From positions 3,135-41,249 of the forward strand of contig CALZMR010000008.1 of NCBI GenBank assembly GCA_945788575.1: a DNA stretch of 38,115 nt. Direction: 5' to 3'. A program made the position numbers and the translations under genes. Shown piece by piece: positions 1 through 9,064 of the stretch (within the stretch, counting starts at the first letter, position 1; each line of letters begins with the position of its first letter). A model generated the notes under the pieces. The model saw nothing but the letters and a program-made list of their open reading frames with translations. It was not told the DNA's origin and ran no database searches. The DNA comes from an uncultured Woeseiaceae bacterium (GTDB taxonomy: Bacteria > Pseudomonadota > Gammaproteobacteria > Steroidobacterales > Woeseiaceae).

Positions 1-1637
1 TCGACGCCGAACTCGAGCGCAACGTTCGCTCGTACGCTTCGATTGCCGACGAGCCCTGCGACGCCGGAGCGTCAACGCTGCGCCGCCGCTTCCGTTCGCT
101 CGCGAGTGAGGCACGGACGGCGCTCGAGCCCTTCGGCTTCTACGAGCCGATCATTGAAACCTCGCTGGAACTCGGCGAGTCCTGCTGGGCGGCCGCGATC
201 ACTATCGACCCCGGTGACGCGGTGCTGGTCCGCGACATCGACGTACGGATCGACGGCGAGGCAGCAACGGACCCCGAATTCGCCGCTCTCGTCGATAATG
301 CGGCGCTGACGCCGGACGCGCCGCTGCGGCATTCTGCGTACGAGAACCTGAAGGAGTCTCTGCAGATTCGTGCCGCAGACCACGGCTACTTCGACGCTGC
401 CTTCAGCGCGCGCCAGCTCGACGTGTGGCCCGAGGCCGGCTACGCGGACATTACGCTTCACCTCGACAGCGGCCGTCGCTACCGGATCGGCGAGATTCGT
501 CAGGAGCAGGACTTCCTCGAGGAACGGATGGTCGCCGCCTATGTCGACCTGGAGCCCGGTATGCCCTTTGACCGGGAGGACCTTGCTCTGGCCCAGCAAA
601 CGCTGTCCGAAAGCGGCTACTTCGGCATCGTAAACGTCGAAGCGGACATCGAAAACCGCGGCGAAAGCACCGTGCCGATCCGCATCCTCGCGGAGCCCGG
701 CTATCGGATCGAATACACCGTAGGCATCGGCGCCTCGACCGATACCGGCGAACGCTTTCGCGCCGGCTTCCGCAACAACCGGCTCAACCGGCGCGGCCAC
801 AGGCTGATCAGCGATCTCGAAGTCAGCCCGGTCAGACGCGGTATCGGTGCCGAATACCGGATGCCGCTCGCAGATCCGCGCCGGGAGTGGTTCAGCATTA
901 CCGCGGCCCTCTATAAGGAAACGACCGACACCTTCGACACCGATGCTCAGGGACTCGGCGCGCGCTGGACGACCGGTGCGGGCGATTCGTGGGTGCGCAC
1001 ACTTTCTCTCGACGTCAGCAACGAATCCTTCAACGTCGGCGACGTGGTCGACACGACGCGTCTCGTGGTTCCGGGAGTCGGTTTTGACCACAAGCGCGCC
1101 GATCGCAATGTGTTTCCGCGCAGCGGCCGGCGGGCGACGATCGAATTCAGCGGCACGGACGAGGCGTTCGGCTCGACGACCGGCTATCTGCAGACGGTCG
1201 CGCGGATTCGCTGGATAGCGAGCTTCGGTGACGGGAATCGGGGTCTGGCACGGGCCCAGGTCGGCATCACCGAGGTCGATGAATTCGCGGAAGTACCTCC
1301 ATCAGTCCGTTTCTTTGCGGGCGGAGATCAATCCGTTCGGGGTTACGACCTGGACACCCTCGGTCCGACGGATGCCGACGGCAACGTCATCGGCGGCGCG
1401 AATCTACTCGTCGCAAGCGTCGAGTACGAGCGCCGCCTGCGCGGCAACTTCTACGGGGCGTTGTTCGTCGACGCCGGCAACGCTTTCGACGATACAGACT
1501 TCGATGCCGAGGTCGGCGCAGGCCTCGGGCTGATCTGGCGTTCCCCGCTGGGGCCGATTCGGCTGTATGCCGGCTATCCGGTGACCGCCGATGACCCCGC
1601 AATCCGTTTCCACCTGCAGCTCGGTACCGACCTGTGA
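1..1637 (+). CDS. tamA: TamA, outer-membrane translocation and assembly protein (5' end cut off)
   Basis: The reading frame is open from base 3 to the stop at 1635-1637 and gives 544 visible residues; the family is about 575 residues long, so only the signal peptide and the start of the first POTRA domain are missing. The visible protein begins within POTRA repeats (about residues 1-230) and continues into a 16-strand Omp85-type barrel. The lid-loop motif VRGY, preceded by GGDQS, lies near base 1336 and is diagnostic for the BamA/TamA superfamily. TamA sits in the outer membrane and works with the inner-membrane-anchored TamB in moving outer-membrane proteins and lipids. The tamB start overlaps its stop by 4 bases (GTGA at 1634-1637), which supports TamA rather than BamA. 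The ATG at 222 is internal to the protein, not the true start. Confidence 0.93.
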   Translation, partial: DAELERNVRSYASIADEPCDAGASTLRRRFRSLASEARTALEPFGFYEPIIETSLELGESCWAAAITIDPGDAVLVRDIDVRIDGEAATDPEFAALVDNAALTPDAPLRHSAYENLKESLQIRAADHGYFDAAFSARQLDVWPEAGYADITLHLDSGRRYRIGEIRQEQDFLEERMVAAYVDLEPGMPFDREDLALAQQTLSESGYFGIVNVEADIENRGESTVPIRILAEPGYRIEYTVGIGASTDTGERFRAGFRNNRLNRRGHRLISDLEVSPVRRGIGAEYRMPLADPRREWFSITAALYKETTDTFDTDAQGLGARWTTGAGDSWVRTLSLDVSNESFNVGDVVDTTRLVVPGVGFDHKRADRNVFPRSGRRATIEFSGTDEAFGSTTGYLQTVARIRWIASFGDGNRGLARAQVGITEVDEFAEVPPSVRFFAGGDQSVRGYDLDTLGPTDADGNVIGGANLLVASVEYERRLRGNFYGALFVDAGNAFDDTDFDAEVGAGLGLIWRSPLGPIRLYAGYPVTADDPAIRFHLQLGTDL

Positions 1638-4600
1638 AGCGGCGCTACAGATTCCTTATCGGTGTGTCGGCTGCGCTGGCGCTGGTCATCGCCGCATTCG
1701 CCTGGCTCGTCGCAACCGAGTCCGGCGCTCGCTGGCTGTTCGCGCGGGCACAACCCTACCTGCCCGACGCACTCACGATCGGCACGCTGTCCGGAACGAT
1801 CACGTCCGGCCTAACCGCGGAGTCCGCTTCATGGAACGATGCGGCGACGAACGTCGCCATCGAGCGTGTCTTCATCGACGTTCGGATTCTGCCGTTGCTT
1901 TCCCGACGGGTGTATGTCGACCGGCTCGACGTCACCGAGGCGCGGGTTGAACTCGCCGACGGCGAGCGCGCCGCCGATGCAGGAGGCGGACTCCCCGATA
2001 TCAGCCTGCCGATCGATCTTTGGATTCTGGATTCGTCGATCACCGCCCTTGAGATCGTGCGCGACGGTAGCACGCTCGAGATCGAGGCCGTCCACCTCGC
2101 CGCACGCATGGAGGGATCCGATCTGGAGATCGATCGGTTGGCGCTCGACAGCGACCTGTTTTCACTGACCGTCGAAGGACGGCTGCGGCTTGCGCGCAAG
2201 TACCGGGGTTCGGCCAACGTCGTGTGGAGCTTCACGCCGGACCGCGAATTTGCAGGCCGTCTGCAAATCAGCGGCGACGCCGACGGGTACGAGATAGACC
2301 ACGTGCTCGATGCGCCGTTCGCAATCGAGTCGCACGGCATCATCTCGTTGGACGACTCGGGAATCATGGCGAATCTCCGGCACGCCTGGCAGTCGTTCGA
2401 ATTGAAGATCGGCGAACAGCAGCTCGTCTCAGCGGGCGGAACACTAACGACCGTTGGCAATCTCGACGGCATCGACGTGATGCTGGAAACGTCGGCGCAA
2501 ACCGGGGCGTTGCCCGAGTCGCAGATCTCGCTGGCCGGGAACGTCGACGCATCCCGGCTGCGTATCGATGCGGGGTCCATGCGGAATGAGCTCGGCGTTC
2601 TGGAAGTCGACGGCGAGGTGCGCTGGACGCCTGAGGCGTCGCTCGACTTTCGTGTGACCGGTATCGACCCGGCGCGGCTCTCGGACAGGCTCTCGGGCCG
2701 TGTTGCGGCGGCCGGACATGTCGACGCGGCCTTCGACGGAGGCGAGCCGTCGATTGCGCTGCGGGTCGACGCGATTGACGGGGAGCTCAACGGCACGAGC
2801 ATCGACGGCAGTGCCGAGGTCGGCTGGTCTGAGCGCACGCTGACCGTCGCCGCTGCCGAGATTGCGATCGGCGACAGCCGCTTCAGTGCTGCAGGCTACC
2901 TCGGCGATACGGTCTCGATTGATCTGGAAATTGAGATCAACGCCGTCGAACGGCTGCTCGCTGACGCCGCGGGTTCGTTCGTGCTTACGCTGGGCCTCGA
3001 AGGGCCGCGCGACTCGCCCGACGTGAGGCTGCGCGCATCGGGCTCCGACCTGGCTTGGACAGCGTATCGGGCTGCGAGGATGTCGATTGATGCCAACATC
3101 CGCGCACAGGGCCTCACCATCGTCGACGTACGGGCTGCCGACGTCTCAGTCGGCAACGAGAACTTCGACCTGTTCGAGGCATCGGCATCCGGCACCCTCG
3201 CGCGGCATCGCGTGAGGATCTTCGCCGAATCCGCTGCATCGAACGTCGAGATCGGCGCGGTTGGCGGCATCGAGGGTACGGGCTGGCTAGGCGAGATCGC
3301 GACATTGGACGTCGCCGCCGATCGCATCGGACGCTGGTCAACCGAGAGTCCCGGCTCGGTCGCGATCTCGCCGGATCGTGTCGAACTCGAGTTTCTGTGT
3401 GTGGTCTCCGAAACGACGGCCGGCCGTGTCTGCGCGGGCGCGGCGGTCGACCCGGGCGGCGAGACTGCATTGCGGCTGGAGGTGGACGCGCTGCCGGTCT
3501 CGGCGCTTCCATTGGGACTGCCGGAGACGACACAGGTCGAGGGGAGTATCGACGCGCAGCTCGAAGCGAGAATCGACGGCAACTCCATCAACGGTGACGG
3601 CAGCATCGCGGTCGTGGACGCCAGACTCTCCAGCCTGATCGATGACGAGGAGCTGACGGTCGCATTCACCGACGCCCGCGCCGATGCGTCGATCCGAAAC
3701 AACGTAGGAGAAATATCCGCTCGCTTCGAACTCGAGGGCAATGGTGCGGGGAGCGTCGAACTGCGCTCCGACAATGTTCTGGACGTGAACGCACCAGTCG
3801 ACGGGCGAGCGACGCTGACTCTCTCGGACGCGGACCTGTTCGCCTTCATGTTGCCGGCGCTGTCGGACCCCTACGGCGTCATCGAGGGTACGCTGTCGAT
3901 AGGCGGCAGCCTGGCGCAGCCGGAGTTCGCTGGCGCGCTTGTGCTCGAGGACGGCCGTTTTGCGATACGCAATGCCGGAATCGCGGTCGTCGACGTCAGT
4001 GCGCGGGTCGAACAGCAGTCGGTCGGCCGCCTCCGCTTGAGTGGCTCCGGCCGTTCGGGCGCGGGAAACCTGACCATCGAGGGTGAGACGCTGATTGCTG
4101 CGGACACCGGCATCCGCAGCGAAGTCCGCATCCAGGGCGAGGACTTCGAAATTCTACGGCTCCCGGACTGGCAGCTCGCCGCGTCGCCGGATATTCAGGT
4201 CGTCTTCGACGACCGGACAGCCGCGGTTACGGGCACACTCGACGTGCCGCGGGCGGCAGTCACCGTTCGCGAGATTCCCGAAGCCGCGGAATCCACCTCG
4301 TCGGATACGGTCGTGCACCGCGCGGGCGGCACGGAGCCGGCCAGGACCCGCCGCATTTCGATCGATATCGGCGTGAGCCTCGGCGAGGAAGTTCGCTTCT
4401 CCGGCTTCGGCCTCGAGACCGGGCTCGACGGCGCACTGCGCCTGCGTGGCGGGACGGATTTGCCGTACACCGGCGTCGGCCGGTTGTCGTTGCGCGACGG
4501 TAGCTACACCGCCTACGGCCAGGAACTCGAAATCGAACTCGGCAACCTGATCTTCAACGGGCCACTCGACGAACCGCAGCTCGACGTGCGGGCGACTCGC

Positions 4601-5053
4601 CGCGCGGGTGACGTTACGGCCGGCATCCTTCTCACAGGGACTCCGGCACGACTCCGCTCGGAGGTGTTCAGCGACCCGCGCATGAGCGACGCCGAGGCCT
4701 TGTCGTACCTGCTGACCGGACGCTCACTCGAGAATGCTACGAACGCCGGCGAAGGCGACACGCTCAATCAGGCCGCATTCGCACTGGGCCTGTCGGGCGC
4801 GGGTTCGATCGTGTCCCAAATCCGCAGCGATCTCGGACTCGACACGCTGAGCGTCGAGGGCGGTCCGTCGAGCAGTCGCATCGTCGCGGGGAAACGGTTC
4901 GGCGAGCGGCTGTTCGTCGAATACGGATACGGATTGATCGACCAGCTCGGCGAGTTGCTGCTGCGCTACCAGCTCAACGACCGGCTCGTTCTCGAATCGC
5001 GAACCGGTGAGGTCAGCAACCTCGATATCTTGTACAGCGTTAGGAAGCGGTAG
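1634..5053 (+). CDS. tamB: TamB, translocation/assembly module inner-membrane protein
   Basis: This 1139-residue protein starts with GTG at 1634 inside the tamA stop, so translation is probably coupled. One N-terminal membrane segment (about residues 5-27, after KRR) anchors it in the inner membrane. The rest is a long periplasmic run of beta-rich, Asp/Gly/Val-rich sequence typical of the AsmA/TamB taco-shaped bridge. The C-terminal third (about 780-1139) matches the DUF490/TamB domain, with the conserved stretch around MSDAEALSYLLTGRSL near residue 1015 and a final segment ending in a barrel-like tail that would contact TamA. E. coli TamB is about 1260 residues, so this one is slightly short but complete. 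Its known role is transport of phospholipid and assembly of some outer-membrane proteins together with TamA. Confidence 0.93.
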   Translation: MKRRYRFLIGVSAALALVIAAFAWLVATESGARWLFARAQPYLPDALTIGTLSGTITSGLTAESASWNDAATNVAIERVFIDVRILPLLSRRVYVDRLDVTEARVELADGERAADAGGGLPDISLPIDLWILDSSITALEIVRDGSTLEIEAVHLAARMEGSDLEIDRLALDSDLFSLTVEGRLRLARKYRGSANVVWSFTPDREFAGRLQISGDADGYEIDHVLDAPFAIESHGIISLDDSGIMANLRHAWQSFELKIGEQQLVSAGGTLTTVGNLDGIDVMLETSAQTGALPESQISLAGNVDASRLRIDAGSMRNELGVLEVDGEVRWTPEASLDFRVTGIDPARLSDRLSGRVAAAGHVDAAFDGGEPSIALRVDAIDGELNGTSIDGSAEVGWSERTLTVAAAEIAIGDSRFSAAGYLGDTVSIDLEIEINAVERLLADAAGSFVLTLGLEGPRDSPDVRLRASGSDLAWTAYRAARMSIDANIRAQGLTIVDVRAADVSVGNENFDLFEASASGTLARHRVRIFAESAASNVEIGAVGGIEGTGWLGEIATLDVAADRIGRWSTESPGSVAISPDRVELEFLCVVSETTAGRVCAGAAVDPGGETALRLEVDALPVSALPLGLPETTQVEGSIDAQLEARIDGNSINGDGSIAVVDARLSSLIDDEELTVAFTDARADASIRNNVGEISARFELEGNGAGSVELRSDNVLDVNAPVDGRATLTLSDADLFAFMLPALSDPYGVIEGTLSIGGSLAQPEFAGALVLEDGRFAIRNAGIAVVDVSARVEQQSVGRLRLSGSGRSGAGNLTIEGETLIAADTGIRSEVRIQGEDFEILRLPDWQLAASPDIQVVFDDRTAAVTGTLDVPRAAVTVREIPEAAESTSSDTVVHRAGGTEPARTRRISIDIGVSLGEEVRFSGFGLETGLDGALRLRGGTDLPYTGVGRLSLRDGSYTAYGQELEIELGNLIFNGPLDEPQLDVRATRRAGDVTAGILLTGTPARLRSEVFSDPRMSDAEALSYLLTGRSLENATNAGEGDTLNQAAFALGLSGAGSIVSQIRSDLGLDTLSVEGGPSSSRIVAGKRFGERLFVEYGYGLIDQLGELLLRYQLNDRLVLESRTGEVSNLDILYSVRKR

Positions 5054-5065
5054 CCGAGGCCGGGA

Positions 5066-5251
5066 TCAGTCCTGATCGTCAGGATCGGCGTCGTCGAGCC
5101 AATCGTCGCCACGCCGCCTTTCGAACTTGTCGTACGGGCGGTGTTTCAGCTGGCGGCTCCCGCCGTGCTTCCAGGGCGGGTACTCACCGTCGGTGTCTCG
5201 GTGGTCTCGGTGCTTGCGATGACGATCGCTGCCATCTTTTTGCATTGTCAT
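5066..5251 (-). CDS. Small highly charged hypothetical protein
   Basis: This is a 61-residue ORF rich in His, Arg, Lys and Asp, with a basic first half (repeated KHRDHRD-like stretch at about 13-18) and an acidic tail (DDADPDDQD). It has no membrane segment and no family I recognise. It starts with ATG at 5251; an in-frame ATG two codons later is an alternative. No clear Shine-Dalgarno sequence precedes it. It lies 12 bases past the end of tamB, convergent with it, and 54 bases downstream of another small ORF on the same strand, so the two could be co-transcribed. Its 3' end contains overlapping inverted repeats (5064-5077 and 5070-5084) that could fold at the convergent junction. It may be a chance ORF. 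Confidence 0.35.
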   Translation of the reverse strand: MTMQKDGSDRHRKHRDHRDTDGEYPPWKHGGSRQLKHRPYDKFERRRGDDWLDDADPDDQD

Positions 5252-5305
5252 GTACCGGGCGGCGCGGCTTAACTACGCGGCGGGACGGGCCGCGACCGCT
5301 GCCCT

Positions 5306-5524
5306 TCAGTGGGTATCGAACGAATCGTCCCAGTCGTCCCAATCAGACAGCTGCGAATTCAGCCACTGGTTCTCTGCTCGCTGCTCGAGACGCTGCCACG
5401 CGAGCTTGCTTTTGGCCGACTTGCTCGGCACTTCCAGCTCGCTCTCGACCAGCATCTCGAATTCAGACGTGTCTTCATCGTAGTCGTCAAAGTCGTCGCT
5501 TTGCGAGGTCTTCTTTCCGGCCAT
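5306..5524 (-). CDS. Small acidic protein, possibly PA3496-like
   Basis: This 72-residue protein has an acidic N-terminus (DDFDDYDED at about 10-18), a central basic amphipathic helix (SAKSKLAWQRLEQRAENQWL, about 36-55) and an acidic Trp/Asp tail (DWDDWDD). The order acidic - basic helix - acidic resembles the short PA3496/DUF3545-type proteins of gammaproteobacteria, but I assign that only tentatively. The start ATG at 5524 is preceded by a good GAGAGG ribosome-binding site on the minus strand. No signal peptide or membrane segment is seen. The function is unknown. It is divergent from the kinase gene, with about 170 bases between the two start codons. Confidence 0.55.
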   Translation of the reverse strand: MAGKKTSQSDDFDDYDEDTSEFEMLVESELEVPSKSAKSKLAWQRLEQRAENQWLNSQLSDWDDWDDSFDTH

Positions 5525-5694
5525 TCGCGTTTCCTCTCAAATGCACCGCGTTACGCAGAGGCCCCGCGGGCGAGGCCGCGGGCATCACAGACGAGCTAAC
5601 TTTCGCGAAATATAGACCGAAAACGGATTGAGTCAATAGTTTTATAGTGCGCAGTTTTCAGGTAGTTATGCTATCTGCGACGACCAACGGACGA

Positions 5695-6630
5695 ATGGCC
5701 GTCGCCAGCCGAAGGTCAGTGGAAGTGAACAGCCCAACAAACGAGATTTCGCCACACATCCTGGCTGGATTCCTGTCGAAACACAGCCTCCCGGCAGCAT
5801 TCGAGGCAAGCGCCAGACGGTTCTACGAGCCGCTCGCCCGTCGACTGCCGAGCTTGCGGCGCACAGAGTTTCCACTCTTGCTGGGGGTCAACGGTGCGCA
5901 AGGAACCGGCAAATCGACACTCGCGGATTTCCTTGCGATGGCGGTTGCCGAGTTGTTCGATTGGCGCTCCGCCGTTCTGTCGATCGATGACTTTTACTTG
6001 CCTCGGGATGAACGCCTCCAGCTCGCGCAGACCGTGCACCCGTTGTTCGCAACCCGTGGCGTGCCGGGTACTCACGATACCGAGCTCATCCAGACAACAC
6101 TCGACGAACTAACTTCGTTGGGTACCGGACACAGCGCGGTGCTGCCGCGCTTCGACAAGGCCGTTGACGATCGAGCACCGAAGGACGAGTGGCCGTCGGT
6201 TACCGGGCCGCTGGATCTTATTGTTCTGGAAGGTTGGTGCGTGGGTAGTTCCGCTGAGACGGAGGCGGCGCTGGCGGAACCGGCCAATGTTCTCGAGCGC
6301 GATGAGGACGCCGAAATGCGGTGGCGCGGCTACGCGAATGAGCGATTGCGAGAGCGGTACGAGCCGATATTCTCCGGTCTCGACGCGCTCGTCTTTCTCG
6401 CCGCGCCGTCGTTCGAGGCAATTCTTCGATGGCGCATCGAACAGGAGCACAAGCTGGCACAGAAAGCGGCCGATCCCGGCTCACGCGTCATGAGCGATGA
6501 CGAAGTCGCTCGATTCGTTCGCTTCTACGAACGCATCACCCGGCACAACCTCATCGACATCCCGACTCGGGCCGACGTGGTCTTCACGCTCGGCGAAGAT
6601 CACGGCGTCACCGAGGCCCGATACCGTTGA
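5695..6630 (+). CDS. P-loop kinase, D-glycerate 3-kinase family
   Basis: The product (311 residues from the ATG at 5695) carries a Walker A loop GAQGTGKS at residues 67-74, then SIDDFYLP, the pair HPLFATRGVPGTHD, LPRFDKA, and a Walker B-like IVLEGW. This set is typical of the plant GLYK / yeast YGR205W / bacterial glycerate-kinase group of the P-loop NTPases, which phosphorylate D-glycerate to 3-phosphoglycerate with ATP. The protein looks cytosolic and full length. The start is uncertain: the frame is open from GTG 5647, which lies in AT-rich, promoter-like sequence, while ATG 5695 and GTG 5725 (with GAAGG 9 bases upstream) are better placed. Phosphoribulokinase- or uridine kinase-like substrates cannot be excluded from sequence alone. 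No metabolic partner is adjacent. Confidence 0.82.
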   Translation: MAVASRRSVEVNSPTNEISPHILAGFLSKHSLPAAFEASARRFYEPLARRLPSLRRTEFPLLLGVNGAQGTGKSTLADFLAMAVAELFDWRSAVLSIDDFYLPRDERLQLAQTVHPLFATRGVPGTHDTELIQTTLDELTSLGTGHSAVLPRFDKAVDDRAPKDEWPSVTGPLDLIVLEGWCVGSSAETEAALAEPANVLERDEDAEMRWRGYANERLRERYEPIFSGLDALVFLAAPSFEAILRWRIEQEHKLAQKAADPGSRVMSDDEVARFVRFYERITRHNLIDIPTRADVVFTLGEDHGVTEARYR

Positions 6631-6659
6631 CCGAATTTCTAATGCAGTGATGTTTGCTG

Positions 6660-7268
6660 TTACTTGATCAGTCCCTGTTCCTTCATCGCTCGCCTGACGC
6701 CGTCGTTTTGCTCCCAACGCTCGAGATAAGCACTCAGGTTCGGATACTCCTTGAGCGGCCTGGTCAATAGCCGGCCCCAGCGGAGCATCGGAATCGCGTA
6801 CGCATCGACGATGCTGCGGCGGTTGCCGGCGATGAACTCGCGGCCGTCGAGGTGCTTCTCGAGATGATCGAAGTATTTCGCGACGAGTGCCTGTCCCGCG
6901 TCCTTTGCGTCATCGATGCCATCCGGTTCCACCGTGTAGCGTTGCGGATTGAAGAACGGGAAGAACGCCGGATGCAGATCGCCGGTCAGGAACGCCATCC
7001 AGTTGTTGATCTCGTACTCAGAGTCAGGAGTGCCGTCGCCCGCCAGGTTCGCGTCCGGATTCGACGCGGCGAGCCAGTGCAGGATCGCATCCGCCTGGGT
7101 ATACAGCTTGCCGCCCTGTTCTATCGCAGGCACGACGCCGAGCGGATTGACCTTCAGGTACTCGGGATCGCCCTTGACGATACGCACCGGTTCGAACTCC
7201 GCACCTAGCCACTCGAGCACGATGTGCGGCGCCAGCGCGCAGGATCCGGGAAAGTAGTACAGCTTCAT
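6660..7268 (-). CDS. Glutathione S-transferase family protein
   Basis: The 202-residue protein opens with MKLYYFPGSCALAPHI, the thioredoxin-fold start of bacterial beta-class GSTs, with Cys10 in the place of the glutathione-contacting cysteine of that class. A short helix-rich C-terminal domain follows (about 85-202). The family conjugates glutathione to electrophiles or reduces mixed disulfides in the cytosol. The start ATG at 7268 is preceded by AAGGA at a 6-base spacing. It is the second gene after the damaged pirin gene on the same strand (gap about 70 bases), and the LysR gene diverges from that pair. This layout suggests an electrophile- or redox-responsive unit under LysR control, which is inference. 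Confidence 0.9.
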   Translation of the reverse strand: MKLYYFPGSCALAPHIVLEWLGAEFEPVRIVKGDPEYLKVNPLGVVPAIEQGGKLYTQADAILHWLAASNPDANLAGDGTPDSEYEINNWMAFLTGDLHPAFFPFFNPQRYTVEPDGIDDAKDAGQALVAKYFDHLEKHLDGREFIAGNRRSIVDAYAIPMLRWGRLLTRPLKEYPNLSAYLERWEQNDGVRRAMKEQGLIK

Positions 7269-7337
7269 CGCTAGTCCTTATTTCGAGAAGAGTCGAAGAA
7301 CGCCGCTGACGGAATCGGCGGCGTCCACCCGTCGTGT

Positions 7338-7965
7338 TCAGCCCATGTCGAACAACAGCACTTCTGCGTCGCTTTCACCTGCTACCTCTATGGTGGCGGG
7401 ACCCGCGACTGCAACGCCGTCGCCGGCGGCGAGAGTCTTGCCATTCAGGTCGGCGGTACCGGTGGCAACCTGCACCCAGCCCTTGCGGCCGTCGGCCAGC
7501 TCGTGCGCCACCTGATCGCCCTCGCTCAGTAGCGTCGCGTACAGATCAACGTCCTGATGGATGGTTACCGATCCGTCGCGGCCGTCGCGCGAGCCTACCA
7601 GACGCAGCTTGCCGCGTTTGTCGTCGGCAGAGAATGCTTTCTGCTCATAGCTCGGCTCGAGCCCGTCGCGCTCCGGCAGAATCCAGATCTGCAGAAAGTG
7701 GACTTCGTCGATATCTGACGCATTGAACTCGCTGTGCCGAACGCCGTTGCCGGCCGACATGCGCTGCACGTCACCCGGACGCATTATCGAGCCGTTGCCC
7801 ATGCTGTCCTTGTGCTCGAGCGCCCCGTCCAACACGTAGGAGATGATCTGGCCCGAAGCCCATGAAGCTCGGGTCGTAGTAGCGCCCGAACGAGAACGTG
7901 TGGCGGCTGTTCAGCCAGCCGAAGTTGGCGCGGCCGCGGTCTTCCGATCGGCGAATATCCAGCAT
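7338..7965 (-). pseudogene. Pirin family gene broken by an internal deletion and frameshift
   Basis: Two reading frames together encode one pirin. The first begins at ATG 7965, with a perfect GGAGG ribosome-binding site, and reads [20 protein letters not shown] through DPSFMGF; it loses homology at about 7852. The second picks up in another frame as [20 protein letters not shown] and runs to the stop at 7338, including the second-half metal motif GVRHSEFN. About 26 residues normally lie between MGF and IISYVL (the RVINEDRV...GFGTHPHRDME block), but only 7 bases remain there. About 71 bases are therefore missing, including the two histidines that bind the metal in pirins. A 165-residue C-terminal fragment could still be made from an internal TTG at 7835, but it would lack half the metal site. 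A sequencing or assembly error is the alternative. An intact pirin lies at 16537-17412. Confidence 0.8.
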
Positions 7966-8045
7966 GATGACCTCCGTCAGCAAAATCGTTTCGTGAAGAC
8001 CAACAATAATGGTAGCTTTCTTTTTTGTAGACAATCCTTCTATCT

Positions 8046-8076
8046 AGCGACATATTGTCGCTTAATTAGCGACAAT
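8046..8076. promoter_or_regulatory. Candidate LysR operator: three alternating AGCGACA half-sites
   Basis: The sequence AGCGACA - TAT - TGTCGCT (8046-8062) shares its right arm with a second inverted repeat, ATTGTCGCT - TAATT - AGCGACAAT (8054-8062 and 8068-8076). Three half-sites of alternating orientation thus lie within 31 bases, ending 9 bases before the LysR ATG and about 80 bases upstream of the pirin/GST start. The position fits autorepression and control of the divergent genes by the adjacent LysR protein, whose family typically binds such T-N11-A dyads. The binding itself is inferred. Confidence 0.65.
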
Positions 8077-8085
8077 TGGGGACGA

Positions 8086-8997
8086 ATGGACCGATTCGAA
8101 GGAATGCGAGCCTTCACACGCGTCGTCGACGAGGGCGGCTTCGCGGCGGCTGCGCGCCGAATGGGGCTTTCGCGCTCGGCCGTCAACCGCGTCGTCATTG
8201 CGTTGGAAGACGATCTCGGGACCCAGCTTCTGCTGCGGAGCACGCGCAAGGTCACGCCAACCGAGACCGGCCTCGCTTTCTATGACCGCGCCGTCGCGAT
8301 TCTCTCCGAGCTCGACGAGGCCGTTTCTTCGGTCACCGAACTTCAGGAGCACCCCAAAGGCAATCTGCGAATCAACGCACCGATGTCTTTCGGCACGATG
8401 CACCTGTCCGCGCTGGTCGCCGACTTCATGCGCGCCTACCCCGACGTTCACGTCGAACTCGTCCTCAACGACCGTTTCGTCGACCCCATCGAGGAAGGCT
8501 TCGATGTCACCCTGCGCATCGCCGAGGACGCGCCGTCGACAAGCCTGATCGTTCGCAACATCGCTCCTGCGCGACGCGTGCTATGTGCCTCGCCCAAATA
8601 CCTGGAGGAAGCCGGCGAACCGAAAGAGCCGCGCGAGCTTCGTCAACATCGCTGTCTGCATTACGGCTATCTCGACTCCGGTAGCCAGTGGCGTCTCACG
8701 GGCCCGGGCGGTGACCGCACGTGGCCGATCAACTGCGTGATGTGGTCGAACAACGGCGAGACATTGCGCGACGCAGCGGTCCGCCACTTGGGAATCGCGC
8801 TGTCACCGACCTTCATCGTCGGCCAAGCGCTGCAGGACGGACAGTTGATTACCGTGCTACCGGAGTATTCTCCGCCGGACATCGGGCTCTCGGCTGTGTA
8901 CCCAAGGCACCGGCACCTGTCGGCCAAGGTCACGCTGTTCGTCGACTTGCTTATCGAGCGCTTCGGAGGTCGCCCGTATTGGGACCTGGTGCAATAG
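8086..8997 (+). CDS. LysR family transcriptional regulator
   Basis: The 303-residue protein has the LysR winged helix-turn-helix at residues 1-60 (start [20 protein letters not shown], recognition helix near [18 protein letters not shown], wing [15 protein letters not shown]). The two-lobed effector domain follows (about 90-295), with the typical [12 protein letters not shown] entry. The ATG at 8086 is chosen because the conserved N-terminus begins there; the frame runs further upstream but that part has no homology and crosses the divergent promoter. The protein resembles the CrgA/YhjC-type subgroup that often controls neighbouring redox or quinone-stress genes. It is divergent from pirin-GST and its start lies directly downstream of the repeated half-sites, so autoregulation is likely. 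The ligand is unknown. Confidence 0.92.
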   Translation: MDRFEGMRAFTRVVDEGGFAAAARRMGLSRSAVNRVVIALEDDLGTQLLLRSTRKVTPTETGLAFYDRAVAILSELDEAVSSVTELQEHPKGNLRINAPMSFGTMHLSALVADFMRAYPDVHVELVLNDRFVDPIEEGFDVTLRIAEDAPSTSLIVRNIAPARRVLCASPKYLEEAGEPKEPRELRQHRCLHYGYLDSGSQWRLTGPGGDRTWPINCVMWSNNGETLRDAAVRHLGIALSPTFIVGQALQDGQLITVLPEYSPPDIGLSAVYPRHRHLSAKVTLFVDLLIERFGGRPYWDLVQ

Positions 8998-9016
8998 GCT
9001 CCGAGTCAACAAAAAA

Positions 9017-9040
9017 GCGCCCGCGGTTTCCCGCGGGCGC
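9017..9040 (-). terminator. Rho-independent terminator of the serine protease gene
   Basis: A perfect 10-bp stem (GCGCCCGCGG / CCGCGGGCGC) with a 4-base loop is followed, on the minus strand, by a run of six T residues (the A run at 9011-9016). It lies 24 bases past the protease stop, between convergent genes. On the plus strand the hairpin lacks a T run, but it could still help to end LysR transcription. Confidence 0.88.
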
Positions 9041-9064
9041 CTGTTGCCTGAATCGCGTAGCCGG

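Noticed and set aside
72-1091. 339-codon open frame antisense to tamA
   Set aside because: Covers POTRA and barrel coding sequence and has no signal, start site or motif of its own.
1756-2838. 360-codon Ser/Arg-rich frame antisense to tamB
   Set aside because: Composition of a reversed frame; tamB explains the region.
5064-5084. Overlapping inverted repeats after tamB as a terminator
   Set aside because: Arms are only 6 bases and no T run follows on either strand; the sequence also encodes the end of a small ORF.
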